The notes under the pieces: generated by a model
Database searches by the model: none
Told to the model about the DNA's origin: nothing
Seen by the model: only the letters and a program-made list of their open reading frames with translations
Translations under genes and position numbers: made by a program
Source of the DNA: Dietzia lutea
Lineage (GTDB): Bacteria > Actinomycetota > Actinomycetes > Mycobacteriales > Mycobacteriaceae
Reading direction: 5' to 3'
Assembly: GCF_003096075.1 (NCBI RefSeq)
Contig: NZ_CP015449.1
Coordinates: 1,791,001-1,855,000 of the forward strand
Length of the DNA stretch: 64,000 nucleotides
Shown: piece by piece, positions 46,008 to 60,509 of the stretch
How positions within the stretch are numbered: the stretch's first letter is position 1
Layout: each line of letters opens with the position of its first letter

Positions 46008-46543
46008 TGCTTCTCCTCGGTGGTGGAGTCGGTATCGGGGGTGGGGGCGGCGTCACCGCGCAGCGTCTCCCAGCGGGGGTAGCCGTCCTTGTCGTCGGCC
46101 CGGAAGCCCGAGTCGACGAGTGTGCGGCCGTCCGCGCCGGTGACCTGCCAGCGGGCGACGAGGATGCCGCCGCCGGGCACGGTCTTGTTGGCCAGTGCCG
46201 AGGCGCGGCGCACGTCGACGAGGTCGGCGCGCGGGATCCAGATGGTGGCGTCGGCCAGGTCGAGTCGCAGGCCGTCGGTGTGGGCGGTGAGGGTGCCGGC
46301 AGAGCGGTGCCCGAGCGGCGGGCGGGCGATCCTGGCCTGCCAGTCGCCCGCGATGGTGCTTCCGATGTACACGCCGGACAGCGGACCCAACACGATCTCG
46401 CCCGGGTCGGCGGGCGGTGCCGGCAGGTCACCGAACAGACCCGCCTGGGATCGGCTCCGGTTCCGCCAGCCGAGCGTCATCAGACCGATCAGACCGAGCA
46501 GGACGGCGATGACGAAGATGACGGTCCAGATGTCCTGGGTCAT
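46004..46543 (-). CDS. Conserved membrane protein of the pyr cluster
   Basis: 179 residues. One membrane segment (about 6-25), a basic stretch WRNRSRSQ and a soluble domain of about 110 residues ([32 protein letters not shown]) with a PH-like look. Function unknown. The same gene lies between pyrC and carA in mycobacteria, so the linkage is old. The ATG overlaps the pyrC stop and the gene's own stop overlaps carA. Confidence 0.88.
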   Translation of the reverse strand: MTQDIWTVIFVIAVLLGLIGLMTLGWRNRSRSQAGLFGDLPAPPADPGEIVLGPLSGVYIGSTIAGDWQARIARPPLGHRSAGTLTAHTDGLRLDLADATIWIPRADLVDVRRASALANKTVPGGGILVARWQVTGADGRTLVDSGFRADDKDGYPRWETLRGDAAPTPDTDSTTEEKQ

Positions 46544-47882
46544 GCGAGTACCTCTCCGTCGCGGGTGGTCAGGCGGCCCCGGTACACGGTGCCGACGACC
46601 CTCGCCGCGAACGTCATTCCCTCGTAGGGGGTGTTGGCGGACAGACTTGAGAGCTCCTCGCCCACGACGGTCCACGGGGAGTCGGGGTCGACGACGGCGA
46701 GGTTGGCCGGCTCCCCCACCGCGATCGGCCGCCCCTGGTCCGACAGGCCGGCGATCTCGGCGGGCCGGGTGCTCATGACGCGGGCGAGGTCCCGCCAGGT
46801 CATGTCCCCGGATTCGACCAGCAGTGCGGCGACGATGGGCAGGGCGGTCTCGAGGCCGAGCATGCCGGGACGGGCGGCGGCGAACTCGCAGCACTTCTCC
46901 TGGGCCGCGTGCGGGGCGTGGTCGGTGGCGACGCAGTCGATCACCCCGGAGACCAGGGCCTCGCGCAGTGCCGCCGCGTCGTGCGCCTCGCGCAGCGGCG
47001 GGTTGACGCGGTACACGCCGTCGTACGACTCGAGTCGCGAGTCGTCCAGCAGCAGGTGGTGCGGGGTGACCTCGGCGGTGATCGAGATGCCCTGCGCCTT
47101 GGCCCACCGCAGCAGCTCGACGGTGCCGGTCGTGGAGGCGTGGCAGATGTGGACGCGGGCACCGGCGTCGCGGGCGAGGATCGCGTCGCGGGCGACGATC
47201 GACTCCTCGGCCGAGCGCGGCCAGCCGGTGAGCCCGAGGCGTGCCGCGGTGGGCCCCTCGTGTGCCACCGCTCCGCGGGTCAGCCGCGGCTCCTCGGCGT
47301 GCTGCGCGATGAGCACGCCGAGACCGGCCGAGTACTCGAGGGCGCGGCGCATCACCAGCGGGTCGTACACGCACATGCCGTCGTCGGAGAAGACCCGTAC
47401 GCGGGCCTCCCCCGAGGCCATCTGCCCCATCTCCGTGAGCTGCTCGCCGGCGAGTCCGACGGTGACGGCGCCGACGGGGTGGACGTCGCACAGACCGACC
47501 TCGCGGCCGATCCTGAAGACCGAGTCGGTGACCGTCTGGTTGTCCTGCGGGGGCTGGGTGTTGGCCATCGCGAACACGGCGGTGTAGCCGCCGCGGGCGG
47601 CGGCGGCCGATCCGGTCGCGATGGTCTCGGTGTCCTCGCGGCCGGGCTCGCGCAGATGGGTGTGCAGATCGACGAACCCGGGCAGCAGGACCGCCCCGTC
47701 GAAGTCGAGGATCTCGACGCCCTCGCCACCGTCGGTGACATCCGCGGAACCGGCCTCGGCGTGGGCGCCGGCGTCGTCGCCGATCGCCGCGATCCGGCCG
47801 TCCCGGACGAGGACGTCCACGGGGTCGCCCTCTCCGTAGGGGCGTACCCGACGTAGCAGCAGGGTAGGCGCAGAGTGGGCGC

Positions 47883-47886
<4 letters not shown>
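46540..47886 (-). CDS. pyrC: Dihydroorotase
   Basis: 448 residues, class I amidohydrolase. Metal motif [17 protein letters not shown], later [29 protein letters not shown] and [14 protein letters not shown]. It cyclises carbamoyl aspartate. The GTG at 47886 overlaps the pyrB stop. Confidence 0.97.
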
Positions 47887-49408
<1,522 letters not shown>

Positions 49409-49421
49409 TCACCACCTCCTT

Positions 49422-49437
49422 GTCCGCCTCGCTGGAC
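49422..49437 (-). promoter_or_regulatory. Predicted PyrR-binding RNA hairpin
   Basis: The minus strand reads GTCCAGCGAGGCGGAC: a GUCC/GGAC stem around the GCGAGGC core. This resembles the known PyrR target (UCC, then GnGAGG). It ends 1 nt before the pyrR Shine-Dalgarno sequence (49411-49420), the arrangement described for translational repression in mycobacteria. Confidence 0.7.
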
Positions 49438-49468
49438 GGCTCGTTAAAGGGATAGCTTTCGGACCTGA

Positions 49469-49474
49469 ACTCTA
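49469..49474 (-). promoter_or_regulatory. Possible pyr operon -10 element
   Basis: TAGAGT on the minus strand, directly beside the nusB stop. It would give a leader of about 57 nt that includes the PyrR hairpin and the ribosome site. Confidence 0.45.
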
Positions 49475-50029
49475 TCAGTCGGCCGCGCCCGTCCCCGGAT
49501 CGTCGGACGTGGCCTGCGACACGTCCGGCGCCTCGGCGTCGGCCGGGCCCTCCAGGCTCGACACGGCCCGCTCGGCGGCCCGGATGTGCTGGGCCAGCCC
49601 GGCCACCCGGTCGAGCACTGCGTTGACGTACGGCACCGACTTCTCCGCGGACAGGTCCGACACCAACAGGACCGCCTGGTCGATCGCCACGGCCGCGTCC
49701 ACCTCGTCGGAGCCGAAGAGCAGCTCCCACGCGGCCGAGCGGAGCACCGCGCGATCGACGGCGGGCAGCCGCTCGAGCGTCCACTCCCGCAGGTGCTCGG
49801 AGATCGTCGAGTCCAGCCGGTCGAGCCGCTCGGCGACGCCGGTGACGATCTCCATGGTGTACGGCGCGACGTCGTGGAACTCCTGGGACTCCTCGCCCAT
49901 CCGCCGGCGTTCCTCCGCGAGCTGCACCACGTCGGCGTCCCGCAGTTCGGCCTCGAAGAGCAGAGAGACGGCACGCCTGCGCGCCCGGTACCGAGCTCCT
50001 CGGCGCCGGTGGTCGACCTCGTCCGCCAT
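49475..50029 (-). CDS. nusB: Transcription antitermination protein NusB
   Basis: 184 residues. RRRAVSLLFEAELRD at the N-terminus and LPAVDRAVLRSAAWELLFG with AIDQAVLLVSDLSAEKSVPYVN are NusB hallmarks. It acts with NusE in rRNA antitermination. The last 35 residues are acidic and probably unstructured. It lies 2 bp after efp. Confidence 0.95.
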   Translation of the reverse strand: MADEVDHRRRGARYRARRRAVSLLFEAELRDADVVQLAEERRRMGEESQEFHDVAPYTMEIVTGVAERLDRLDSTISEHLREWTLERLPAVDRAVLRSAAWELLFGSDEVDAAVAIDQAVLLVSDLSAEKSVPYVNAVLDRVAGLAQHIRAAERAVSSLEGPADAEAPDVSQATSDDPGTGAAD

Positions 50030-50031
50030 GA

Positions 50032-50595
50032 TCAGTCGTTCACCCGGCTGAGGTAACGGCCGTCGCGGGTGTCGATACGCAGCTTGTCGCCCGTGTTGAT
50101 GAACAGCGGCACCTGTACCTCGGCGCCGGTCTCGAGCGTCGCCGGCTTGGTGCCGCCGGTCGAACGGTCACCCTGCAGGCCCGGATCGGTGTGCTGGACC
50201 AGCAGGTCCACGGCCACCGGCATCTCCGCGAAGAGCGGCACGCCCTCGTGCATGGAGACCTGGACCGAGGTGTTCTCCAGCAAAAAGCGGGCGGCGTCGC
50301 CCATCACGGCGGGCGGGACGTTGATCTGCTCGTAGTCCTGCTCGTCCATGAGGACGTAGTCCTCACCGTCGCGGTAGAGGAAGGTCATGTCCCGGCGGTC
50401 GACCGTCGCGGTCTCGACCTTCACGCCGGCGCTGAAGGTCTTGTCGATGGTCTTGCCGGACACCACGTTCTTCATCTTGGTCCGCACGAACGCGGGGCCC
50501 TTGCCGGGCTTGACGTGCTGGAATTCGGTGATCTGCCAGAGCTGGCCCTCCTCCTTGAGGACGAGGCCGTTCTTGAAGTCGGCAGTGGACGCCAT
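50032..50595 (-). CDS. efp: Elongation factor P
   Basis: 187 residues. The loop reads [14 protein letters not shown], with Lys in the palindromic PGKGP typical of actinobacterial EF-P, a group reported to work without lysine modification. It relieves stalling at polyproline. The start at 50595 ([10 protein letters not shown]) has AAGGAG 8 nt upstream. Confidence 0.97.
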   Translation of the reverse strand: MASTADFKNGLVLKEEGQLWQITEFQHVKPGKGPAFVRTKMKNVVSGKTIDKTFSAGVKVETATVDRRDMTFLYRDGEDYVLMDEQDYEQINVPPAVMGDAARFLLENTSVQVSMHEGVPLFAEMPVAVDLLVQHTDPGLQGDRSTGGTKPATLETGAEVQVPLFINTGDKLRIDTRDGRYLSRVND

Positions 50596-50653
50596 GGTCG
50601 GTACTCCTTCGGGAAAGTCGTCGGGCGCGGCGGCCGGTGACGGCACCGCGCGC

Positions 50654-50672
50654 GTGGTCGTGGGGAGACCAC
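50654..50672 (-). terminator. Small hairpin between pepQ and efp
   Basis: 6-bp stem GTGGTC/GACCAC with a 7-nt loop in the 93-bp pepQ-efp gap. It may be an attenuator or processing site; it is too weak to be a sure terminator. Confidence 0.35.
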
Positions 50673-50688
50673 TCGGGGCACCTGATGG

Positions 50689-53516
<2,828 letters not shown>

Positions 53517-53520
<4 letters not shown>

Positions 53521-54719
53521 ACCTCGTCCGTCGCCCAGTCCAGACGCTCGGCGACCGCGTCGAGGTACCCCTCGGCGTTGCGGTGGGTCTCCGCCAGCGA
53601 GTCGCCACCGAACTTCTGCAGGACCGCCCGGGCCAGGACCAGCGCGACCATCGACTCCGCGACGACGCCCGCCGCGGGGACGGCGCACACGTCCGAGCGC
53701 TGATGGATCGCCGTGGCCGCCGACCCGTCCTCCATGTCGACCGTCGCGAGGGCGCGCGGAACGGTCGAGATGGGCTTCATCGCCGCCCGCACCCGCAGGG
53801 GCTGGCCGTTGGTCATCCCGCCCTCGAGCCCGCCCGCCCGGTTGCTGCGCCGCTCGACGCCGTCGGCACCGCGGACCATCTCGTCGTGGGCGACGCTGCC
53901 GCGTCGGCGAGCCGTCTCGAACCCGTCACCGACCTCGACACCCTTGATGGCCTGGATCCCCATGAGGGCGCCGGCGAGCTGGGCGTCGAGACGCTCCTCG
54001 CCCGACACGTGCGACCCGAGCCCGATGGGGAGTCCGTGGACGACGACCTCGACGACGCCCCCGAGGGTGTCGCCGGCCTTCTTGGCGGCCTCGATCTCCG
54101 CGATCATCGATTCCGCGGCGGCGGCGTCGAACGCGCGCACGGGGCTGGCGTCGATCGCCTCGAGATCGGCGAACGTCGGCTCCGGGCCCACGTAGGGCTC
54201 CGAGGCGCCGACGGAGACGACGTGGGACAGTACCTCCACGCCGAGGACGTCGCGGAGCACGCCGCGAGCGACCGTCCCGGCCGCGACCCGGGCGGCGGTC
54301 TCCCGCGCGCTGGCCCGCTCGAGGACCATCCGGGCGTCGTCGAAGTCGTACTTGAGCATCCCGGAGAAGTCCGCGTGACCGGGCCGCGGGCGGGTCAGGC
54401 GGGCGGCGCGGGCCTTGTCGTCGATCTCCTCGGGGTCCACGGGGTCCGCCGACATGATCTGTTCCCACTTGGGCCACTCGGTGTTCCCGACCTCGATCGC
54501 CACCGGCGATCCCATGGTCCGACCGTGCCGGACGCCGCCCAGCACGCGCACGGCGTCGGCCTCGAACTTCATGCGCGCACCGCGGCCGTAGCCGAGGCGT
54601 CGGCGGGCGAGTTGCGCGGCGATCTCCTCGCTCGTCACCTCGACGCCCGCGATGACGCCCTCGACGATCGTCACGAGGGCCTGGCCATGCGATTCTCCGG
54701 CAGTGGTCCACTTCAGCAC
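53517..54719 (-). CDS. aroC: Chorismate synthase
   Basis: 400 residues. N-terminus [15 protein letters not shown], then [15 protein letters not shown] and [12 protein letters not shown], all FMN/EPSP site signatures. It makes chorismate. I start at GTG 54719, which gives the family N-terminus; an ATG at 54731 would add four residues. GATGAT lies 7 nt before the GTG, so a leaderless start is possible but weak. Confidence 0.95.
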
Positions 54720-54764
54720 GTCGCCGATCATCCCACGACGCCGTGGGCGGGGGCACATCAGGCC

Positions 54765-54782
54765 CGACGCGGCGCCGCGTCG
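54765..54782. repeat. 18-bp perfect palindrome between aroE and aroC
   Basis: CGACGCGGCGCCGCGTCG in the roughly 100-bp aroE-aroC gap. It may act as terminator after aroE or as a protein site. The rest of the gap is GC-rich without a reading frame. Confidence 0.6.
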
Positions 54783-54825
54783 ACGAGGGCCGGTGCGCCC
54801 CCGCCCCGGCCCCGGCCCGCGGAGG

Positions 54826-55674
54826 CTACCGCCCGAGGGCCCGCGCCAGTGCCGCGGCCATCTCGGCCCGCGGCGCGGGCCTGCCCGTGAACAACTCGAC
54901 CTGACCGAAGGCCTGGTTGAGCAACATGACGTCGCCGCCCACCACGGGCACCCCGGCGGCGGAGGCGGCCGCCCCGGCCACGGTCGGCCAGGGGTCGTAG
55001 AGCACGTCGAAGAGCCGGCGGGCGCCGGACACGAGACCGGTGAGCTCCCGGATCCCGGGCTCGGGGACGGTGCTGACCAGCACGTCCGCGGCCTCGATCT
55101 CCACGGGTAGCGACGTGTCGGTCAGCAGCACCGTGTTGATGTCCAGGCCGAGGGCGCGCCCGCACTCCGCGGCCGGGCCGGCGTTGTCGCGGCGGGAGGC
55201 CAGGACGACGCGGGTCGCGCCGGCCGCGGCCAGGCCCGCCAGGACCGGTCGGGCGGTGCCGCCCACGCCGAGCACGACCGCCGTCGGCGCGGCGGGCAGG
55301 TCGCCGAACGTGGCCAGGGCGCCGGTGACCCCGTCGACGTCCGTGCAGTCGGCGAACCAGCCGCCGCCGCGCCGCACGAGGGTGTTGGCGCTGCCGACGA
55401 TGCGGGCGCGGTCGCTGACCTCGGTGGCGTGCGCGAGCGCGGCGAACTTCCCGGGCATCGTGACCGAGTAGCCGATCCGGTGGGCCGGCGAGGAGTCCAC
55501 CAGGGACGGCAGGCGCTCGGCGTCGCAGTCGATGCGCTCGTAGGTCCAGTCGTGGAGCCCGAGGGCGCGGTAGGCGGCGCCGTGCAGGACCGGGGAGAGC
55601 GAGTGGTCCACCGGATGCCCGAGCACGGCCGCCGACCGCGGCCCGGCGGCGGGCGTCGACGGATCAGCGTCCAC
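54826..55674 (-). CDS. aroE: Shikimate dehydrogenase
   Basis: 282 residues. [17 protein letters not shown] binds shikimate, [12 protein letters not shown] contains the catalytic Lys, and [18 protein letters not shown] is the dinucleotide motif. The usual NTD motif reads CTDVDG here. It reduces dehydroshikimate. The GTG at 55674 lies inside the end of mltG (11-bp overlap). Confidence 0.93.
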   Translation of the reverse strand: MDADPSTPAAGPRSAAVLGHPVDHSLSPVLHGAAYRALGLHDWTYERIDCDAERLPSLVDSSPAHRIGYSVTMPGKFAALAHATEVSDRARIVGSANTLVRRGGGWFADCTDVDGVTGALATFGDLPAAPTAVVLGVGGTARPVLAGLAAAGATRVVLASRRDNAGPAAECGRALGLDINTVLLTDTSLPVEIEAADVLVSTVPEPGIRELTGLVSGARRLFDVLYDPWPTVAGAAASAAGVPVVGGDVMLLNQAFGQVELFTGRPAPRAEMAAALARALGR

Positions 55675-56836
55675 TGGCCAGGACCCCGTTGGCGATCGCC
55701 TCGCTCTGGTTTCGCTCGTGTTCCGGGTACTCGTCGGCGAAGCGGGTGGTGCCCTGCATGTCCACCGTGACGAAGTACTTCCACTGCCCGTCGGCCGGGT
55801 TCTCCATGGCGCGGAGCGCCTCGAGTCCGGGTGAGCCGATGGGCCCGTACGGGAGACCGTCCATGGCGTAGGTGTTCCACGGGGTCCGGGCGGCCCGGTC
55901 GGCGTCGGTGGTGGCGATCTCCTGATCGGCGAGGGCGTAGTTCACGGTGGAGTCGAACTGTAGCCGCATGGGTTCGGCGAGGCGGTTGAGGATGACCCGG
56001 GCGACCTTGTCGAAGTCCTGCGGCAGACCTTCCTTCTCCACCAGTGAGGCCGCGGTGACCACCTGGTAGGGGGTCAGGCCGATCCGCTCGGCCGCGGGGA
56101 CCAGACCGGTCTCGTAGTAGGCGGCGGTGGAGGTCTCGATGAGGTGCCGCAGGATGTCGACGGGCTCGGAGCGGGGGTCGATGGTGTGGACGCCCGGCCG
56201 GACGAGGCCCTCGAGCCGGCGCACCGGGTCCGGGGCGGCCCGGACCTCGTTGATCGCCCAGTCGGGGACGCCGAGCACCGCGGGGTCGGCCCGGACGGCG
56301 GCGTCCACGATCTCCTGGGGCTGTCGACACGCCGGGGCCTCGTCCGGCGAGTCGAGGTCGCGCAGGCAGGTGGCGTCGGCGATCAGGGTGAAGATGCCCT
56401 TCTCGGTGCCCCCGCCCACGACGACCGTGTCCAGGAGCCGACCGCCGGGCTTGACGTCGACCATCCCGACGCGGTTCCGCGGGTCCGACAACGCCTCGAC
56501 GGCGGCGTCCGCACTCATCTCCTGACGCACCTGGTAGTAACCGGGTTGGATGCCCTCGACGGGTGTACCGGTCGCGGCGCCGGTGAAGGCGCGGGTACTG
56601 GCGATGGTGCCGATCTCGTAGAGGCGGTCCCCCACGACGCCCAGGGTGTCGCCGGGCTCGACGTGTAGGAGCGCGTTCCCGCTCCCCGGGCCCTCGAAGT
56701 CGGGCGCGGCGGCGACCTCGGTGTTGAGATTGCGGTAGACCATGACGCCGAACGCGAGGACCACCCCGATCACGGCCGCCAGGAGAACGAACCTGGTGGT
56801 GGCGCTCGTGCGTGAGCGTCCTCGTGCCGCAGACAT
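55664..56836 (-). CDS. mltG: MltG, endolytic peptidoglycan transglycosylase (YceG family)
   Basis: 390 residues. One N-terminal membrane segment (about 16-33), a LysM-like/substrate region, and the catalytic domain with Glu in AASLVEKEGLPQDFDKVA and PMRLQFDSTVNYAL, then TPWNTYAMDGLPYGPIGSPG. It cuts nascent glycan strands at the outer membrane face. GAGGAG is 4 nt before the ATG. Confidence 0.95.
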   Translation of the reverse strand: MSAARGRSRTSATTRFVLLAAVIGVVLAFGVMVYRNLNTEVAAAPDFEGPGSGNALLHVEPGDTLGVVGDRLYEIGTIASTRAFTGAATGTPVEGIQPGYYQVRQEMSADAAVEALSDPRNRVGMVDVKPGGRLLDTVVVGGGTEKGIFTLIADATCLRDLDSPDEAPACRQPQEIVDAAVRADPAVLGVPDWAINEVRAAPDPVRRLEGLVRPGVHTIDPRSEPVDILRHLIETSTAAYYETGLVPAAERIGLTPYQVVTAASLVEKEGLPQDFDKVARVILNRLAEPMRLQFDSTVNYALADQEIATTDADRAARTPWNTYAMDGLPYGPIGSPGLEALRAMENPADGQWKYFVTVDMQGTTRFADEYPEHERNQSEAIANGVLASGR

Positions 56837-56897
56837 GGTGCTCCTCGGTCAGGGTTGAAGGGGAGCTGCCCGACGGACAGCATCGTGCTCGGCCGCG

Positions 56898-56903
56898 AGT
56901 TTA
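56898..56903 (-). promoter_or_regulatory. Possible mltG-aroE -10 element
   Basis: TAAACT on the minus strand in the 93-bp ruvX-mltG gap, the only AT-rich hexamer there. Leader about 55 nt with GAGGAG before mltG. Confidence 0.4.
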
Positions 56904-56929
56904 TCCATCTCCGCCGGTCGGCGCGCCGC

Positions 56930-57412
56930 TCATCGGCGGGCGTGCCGCGAGTCGATCCAGGCCTGCAGGAGGACGACGGCGGCGGCCTGGTCGATCACGT
57001 CGCGCTGCTTGCGCGTGTTGCGACCGGCCCCGTGGAGGGCCGCGCCGGCGGTGACGGTGGTCAGTCTCTCGTCGACGAGTTCCACCGGTAGTTCCGGAGA
57101 ACCGGTGGTCAGAGCCTCGGCGAACGATCGGGCCATGGCGGTGGAGGCGGTCTCGCGCGCCTTGAGCGAGGTGGGCAGACCCACGACCACGCCGACGGCG
57201 TCGTACTCGGAGACCAGCTCGCCGAGCCGCCGGAGTTCGGCGGCCCACCCGGGGTCGCCGTCGACCACGCGGATGGTCTCGACCGGGGTGGCCAGGATCC
57301 CGTCGGGGTCACAGGAGGCCACGCCGATGCGCGCGGTGCCCACGTCCAGGCCGAGCCGGCGCCCGCGGGTCCAGGCCGGTCCGGTTCCCGCGGTCGCGCC
57401 GGGGTCGGTCAT
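56930..57412 (-). CDS. ruvX: RuvX/YqgF-type putative Holliday junction resolvase / rRNA nuclease
   Basis: 160 residues, RNase-H fold. [17 protein letters not shown] contains the first acidic residue; [13 protein letters not shown] and [11 protein letters not shown] follow, with [15 protein letters not shown] at the end. The family processes pre-16S rRNA 5' ends and is often called a Holliday junction resolvase. ATGA overlap with the alaS stop. Confidence 0.93.
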   Translation of the reverse strand: MTDPGATAGTGPAWTRGRRLGLDVGTARIGVASCDPDGILATPVETIRVVDGDPGWAAELRRLGELVSEYDAVGVVVGLPTSLKARETASTAMARSFAEALTTGSPELPVELVDERLTTVTAGAALHGAGRNTRKQRDVIDQAAAVVLLQAWIDSRHARR

Positions 57413-60069
57413 CCGGCGTCCCGGACGGCGTCGCGCAGGGCAGAGACCGCGGCGTCGATGCCGCCGGGCTCGGTGCCCGCGCCCTGGGCCATGTCGGCCT
57501 TGCCGCCGCCGCGGGCGCCGAGCGCCGGAGAGATCGCCTTGACGAGGTCGCCGGCCCGGAGGCCGCGTTCCTGGGCGGCCGGGGTGACGGCGATGACGAA
57601 CGGCACCTTGCCCTGGCCGGGCGCGGTGAGGAGGACGACGCCGGCGTCGGAGCCGAGGCGGCCCCTGAGGTCGGACGCGAGGGTGCGCAGGTCTCCGGCG
57701 GCACCGCCGGGGGCGCTGTGGGCGAGGAACCGGATGCCGCCGAGGTCCTCGGCCGAGCCGAGCAGGTCGCCGGCCTGGGAGGCCAGCTGGGCCGCGCGCA
57801 GCGAATCGAGGGCCTTCTCGGCCTCGCGCAGCTTGGCGGTCAGCGCGGCGATGCGGTCGGGCAGCTCGTCGGCGGGCGCCTTGAGCGAGGTCGCGAGGCC
57901 GGACACGAGCGCGCGTTCGCGGGCCTGGTGGCGGTAGGCGTCCATGCCGACGTAGGCCTCGACACGCCGGATGCCGGACCCGACGGACGCCTCGCCGAGC
58001 AGGCTGACGGGGCCGATCTGCGCGGAGCTGGAGACGTGGGTGCCGCCGCACAGTTCCATGGAGAACGGGCCGCCGATCTCCACCACGCGGACCGTGGATC
58101 CGTAGTTCTCGCCGAACAGGGCCATGGCGCCCATGCGCTTGGCCTCGTCGAGGGTGGTCTCGATGGTGTTGACGCCGTAGTCGGCGTCGACCGCGTAGTT
58201 GGTGACCTCCTCGATCTGGGCGAGGACGTCGGCGGGGATCGAGCCGGACCAGTTGAAGTCGAACCGCATGTACCCGGGCTTGTTGAGCGAACCAGCCTGG
58301 ACGGCCTCGGGCCCGAGGATCTGGCGCAGCGCCGCGTGGACGAGGTGGGTGGCCGAGTGGCCCTGGGTGGCGCCCTTGCGCCATTCGGGGTCGACGGCGG
58401 CGGTGACGAGCTGCCCGACCTCGACCTCGCCTGCGGTGAGGACGCCCTTGTGGATCCAGAGCTTCTTGCCGATCTTCTGGACGTCGTCGACGCGCATCTG
58501 GAAGCCGGCGGTGGAGATCATGCCGCGGTCGCCCAGCTGGCCGCCGGACTCGGCGTAGAAGGGCGTGCGGTCGAGCACGAACTCCACCTCGTCGCCTTCG
58601 CGGGCCACGGCGACGGCCTCGCCGCCGGAGACGATGCCCAGCAGGCGCGACTCGTCGGTGAGGTCGGTGAAGCCCGTGAAGACGGTCTCGCCGGCGTCGA
58701 GGAAGTCGCGGTAGACGGACAGGTCGGCGTGGGCGTGCTTCTTCGCCTGCGAGTCGGCCTTGGCGCGGGCGCGCTGCTCGGACATGAGGGAGCGGAAGCC
58801 CTCCTCGTCGACCTGCAGCCCGGCCTCGGAGGCCATCTCGAGGGTGAGATCGATCGGGAACCCGTGGGTGTCGTGGAGGGCGAACGCCTGCTGTCCGGAG
58901 AGCACCGCGGCGCCGGACCGGCGGGCGGACTCGGCCGCGCGCTCGAAGAGCTGGGTGCCGGACTCGAGGGTCTTGAGGAAGGCGGCCTCCTCGGCCACGG
59001 CGATCCGCTCGATCCGCTCGTAGCCGGAGACGGTCTCGGGGAACGAGGGACCGATCGCGTCGCGGACGGTGGCCATGAACTCGGCCATGGTCTCCCCGGC
59101 CGCGCCGAGGAGTCGGACGGAGCGGACGATGCGTCGCAGGAGGCGACGGAGGATGTAGCCGCGGCCCTCGTTGCCGGGGGACACGCCGTCGGAGATGAGC
59201 ATGTAGGCGGTGCGGGCGTGGTCGGCGATCACGCGGAACCGCACGTCCGAGGCGCTGTCGGGGCCGTACTCCGCGCCGGACAGGCGCTCGGCGGTGTCGA
59301 TGACCGGGCGCAGCAGGTCGGTCTCGTAGACGTTCTCGACGCCCTGGAGGAGGAAGGCGACGCGCTCGACACCCATGCCGGTGTCGATGTTCTGCTTGGG
59401 CAGCGGGCCGAGGATCTCGAAGGCGTCCTTGCCGGTGCCCTCGCCGCGCTCGTTCTGCATGAACACGAGGTTCCAGATCTCGATGTAGCGGTCCTCGTCG
59501 GCCTCCGGCCCGCCGTCGACGCCGTAGGCGGGTCCGCGGTCGTAGAAGATCTCCGAGCACGGCCCGCACGGCCCCGGTACGCCCATGGACCAGTAGTTGT
59601 CGGCCATGCCACGCCGCTGGATGCGCTCCTCGGGGACGCCGACCACGTCGCGCCAGATGCCGTACGCCTCGTCGTCGTCGAGGTAGACGGTCACCCACAG
59701 CAGCGCGGGGTCGATGCCGAAGCCCCCGTCGTCGAGCGAGGACGTCAGCAGCGACCACGCGTGGCGGATGGCCCCTTCCTTGAAGTAGTCGCCGAACGAG
59801 AAGTTGCCGGCCATCTGGAAGAAGGTGTTGTGGCGGGTGGTGATGCCCACCTCCTCGATGTCGAGGGTGCGCACACACTTCTGGATGGAGGTCGCGGTGG
59901 CGTACGGCGGTGTCTCCTGGCCGAGGAAGTAGGGCTTGAACGGGACCATGCCGGCGTTGACGAACAGCAGGTTGGGATCGTCCAACACCAGTGACGCACT
60001 GGGGACCTCGGTGTGTCCGGCGCGGACGAAGTGGTCGAGGAAGCGGCGCCGGATCTCATGGGTCTTCAC
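57409..60069 (-). CDS. alaS: Alanyl-tRNA synthetase
   Basis: 886 residues. N-terminus [13 protein letters not shown] with class II motifs, [31 protein letters not shown], and [15 protein letters not shown]. The editing domain has [11 protein letters not shown] and CGGTHV metal ligands; a DHHA1-like C-terminus follows. I use GTG 60069, giving the family start; GTG 60081 would add four residues. Confidence 0.97.
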   Translation of the reverse strand: MKTHEIRRRFLDHFVRAGHTEVPSASLVLDDPNLLFVNAGMVPFKPYFLGQETPPYATATSIQKCVRTLDIEEVGITTRHNTFFQMAGNFSFGDYFKEGAIRHAWSLLTSSLDDGGFGIDPALLWVTVYLDDDEAYGIWRDVVGVPEERIQRRGMADNYWSMGVPGPCGPCSEIFYDRGPAYGVDGGPEADEDRYIEIWNLVFMQNERGEGTGKDAFEILGPLPKQNIDTGMGVERVAFLLQGVENVYETDLLRPVIDTAERLSGAEYGPDSASDVRFRVIADHARTAYMLISDGVSPGNEGRGYILRRLLRRIVRSVRLLGAAGETMAEFMATVRDAIGPSFPETVSGYERIERIAVAEEAAFLKTLESGTQLFERAAESARRSGAAVLSGQQAFALHDTHGFPIDLTLEMASEAGLQVDEEGFRSLMSEQRARAKADSQAKKHAHADLSVYRDFLDAGETVFTGFTDLTDESRLLGIVSGGEAVAVAREGDEVEFVLDRTPFYAESGGQLGDRGMISTAGFQMRVDDVQKIGKKLWIHKGVLTAGEVEVGQLVTAAVDPEWRKGATQGHSATHLVHAALRQILGPEAVQAGSLNKPGYMRFDFNWSGSIPADVLAQIEEVTNYAVDADYGVNTIETTLDEAKRMGAMALFGENYGSTVRVVEIGGPFSMELCGGTHVSSSAQIGPVSLLGEASVGSGIRRVEAYVGMDAYRHQARERALVSGLATSLKAPADELPDRIAALTAKLREAEKALDSLRAAQLASQAGDLLGSAEDLGGIRFLAHSAPGGAAGDLRTLASDLRGRLGSDAGVVLLTAPGQGKVPFVIAVTPAAQERGLRAGDLVKAISPALGARGGGKADMAQGAGTEPGGIDAAVSALRDAVRDAG

Positions 60070-60114
60070 AGGGGGCCTCACTGGTCGTCTACGGGTGGTG
60101 TCGGGCGAGAGTCA

Positions 60115-60120
60115 AGACTA
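60115..60120 (-). promoter_or_regulatory. Possible alaS -10 element
   Basis: TAGTCT on the minus strand, giving a leader of roughly 40 nt before the alaS start. Confidence 0.45.
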
Positions 60121-60350
60121 CCGCCGCGCGGGTCGGCGCCCGGGAACGAGGTGGGCGGGCGGGGAGGCGCCGCGGGCGGGGGCGAGGAGCCGTCGCGCGG
60201 GGGACGTGGCGTTCGGGGCCGCCGCCCGGGGGGGGGCGTGGCATTCCGACGACGACGACGAGGGTCCGCTACCCGGAAGGGACGCGGACGCCCGCTCCAC
60301 CGGTCCGGCGGAGGGGCGCCCGGGCTGGCCGTGTGCGGCGAGAGGGTCGG
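60121..60350. other. 230-bp intergenic G-rich stretch upstream of alaS
   Basis: No gene supported. It has short-spaced G runs at 60153-60182 (GGG, GGG, GGGG, GGG, GGGGG) able to form a G-quadruplex on the plus strand, and a run of nine G at 60228-60236. Confidence 0.5.
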
Positions 60351-60464
60351 TCAGCTCGGCATCGGGGGCAGGATGATGCCGAAGTCGGCGGCGGTGATGA
60401 AGGCCTCCTGCGGCAGCAGGTCGAGGCTGTGTGCTCCGGTGCCCCAGACGCCGAAGCTCGTCAC
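60351..60464 (-). CDS. Possible 37-residue small protein downstream of rarA
   Basis: GTG-start reading frame starting VTSFGVWGTGAHSLDLLPQ and ending GIILPPMPS; no family recognised. By my count 35 of 37 codons end in G or C, while only 8 of the 15 codons before the GTG in the same frame do. That sharp change is what a real start looks like. There is no Shine-Dalgarno site and no clear -10. The frame is continuous with rarA after its TGA stop, so a degraded rarA extension is the alternative. Confidence 0.35.
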   Translation of the reverse strand: MTSFGVWGTGAHSLDLLPQEAFITAADFGIILPPMPS

Positions 60465-60509
60465 AAGGAAATGCTCATGTATGTCGGGCGAACGTACGGT
60501 GCCCGGTCG

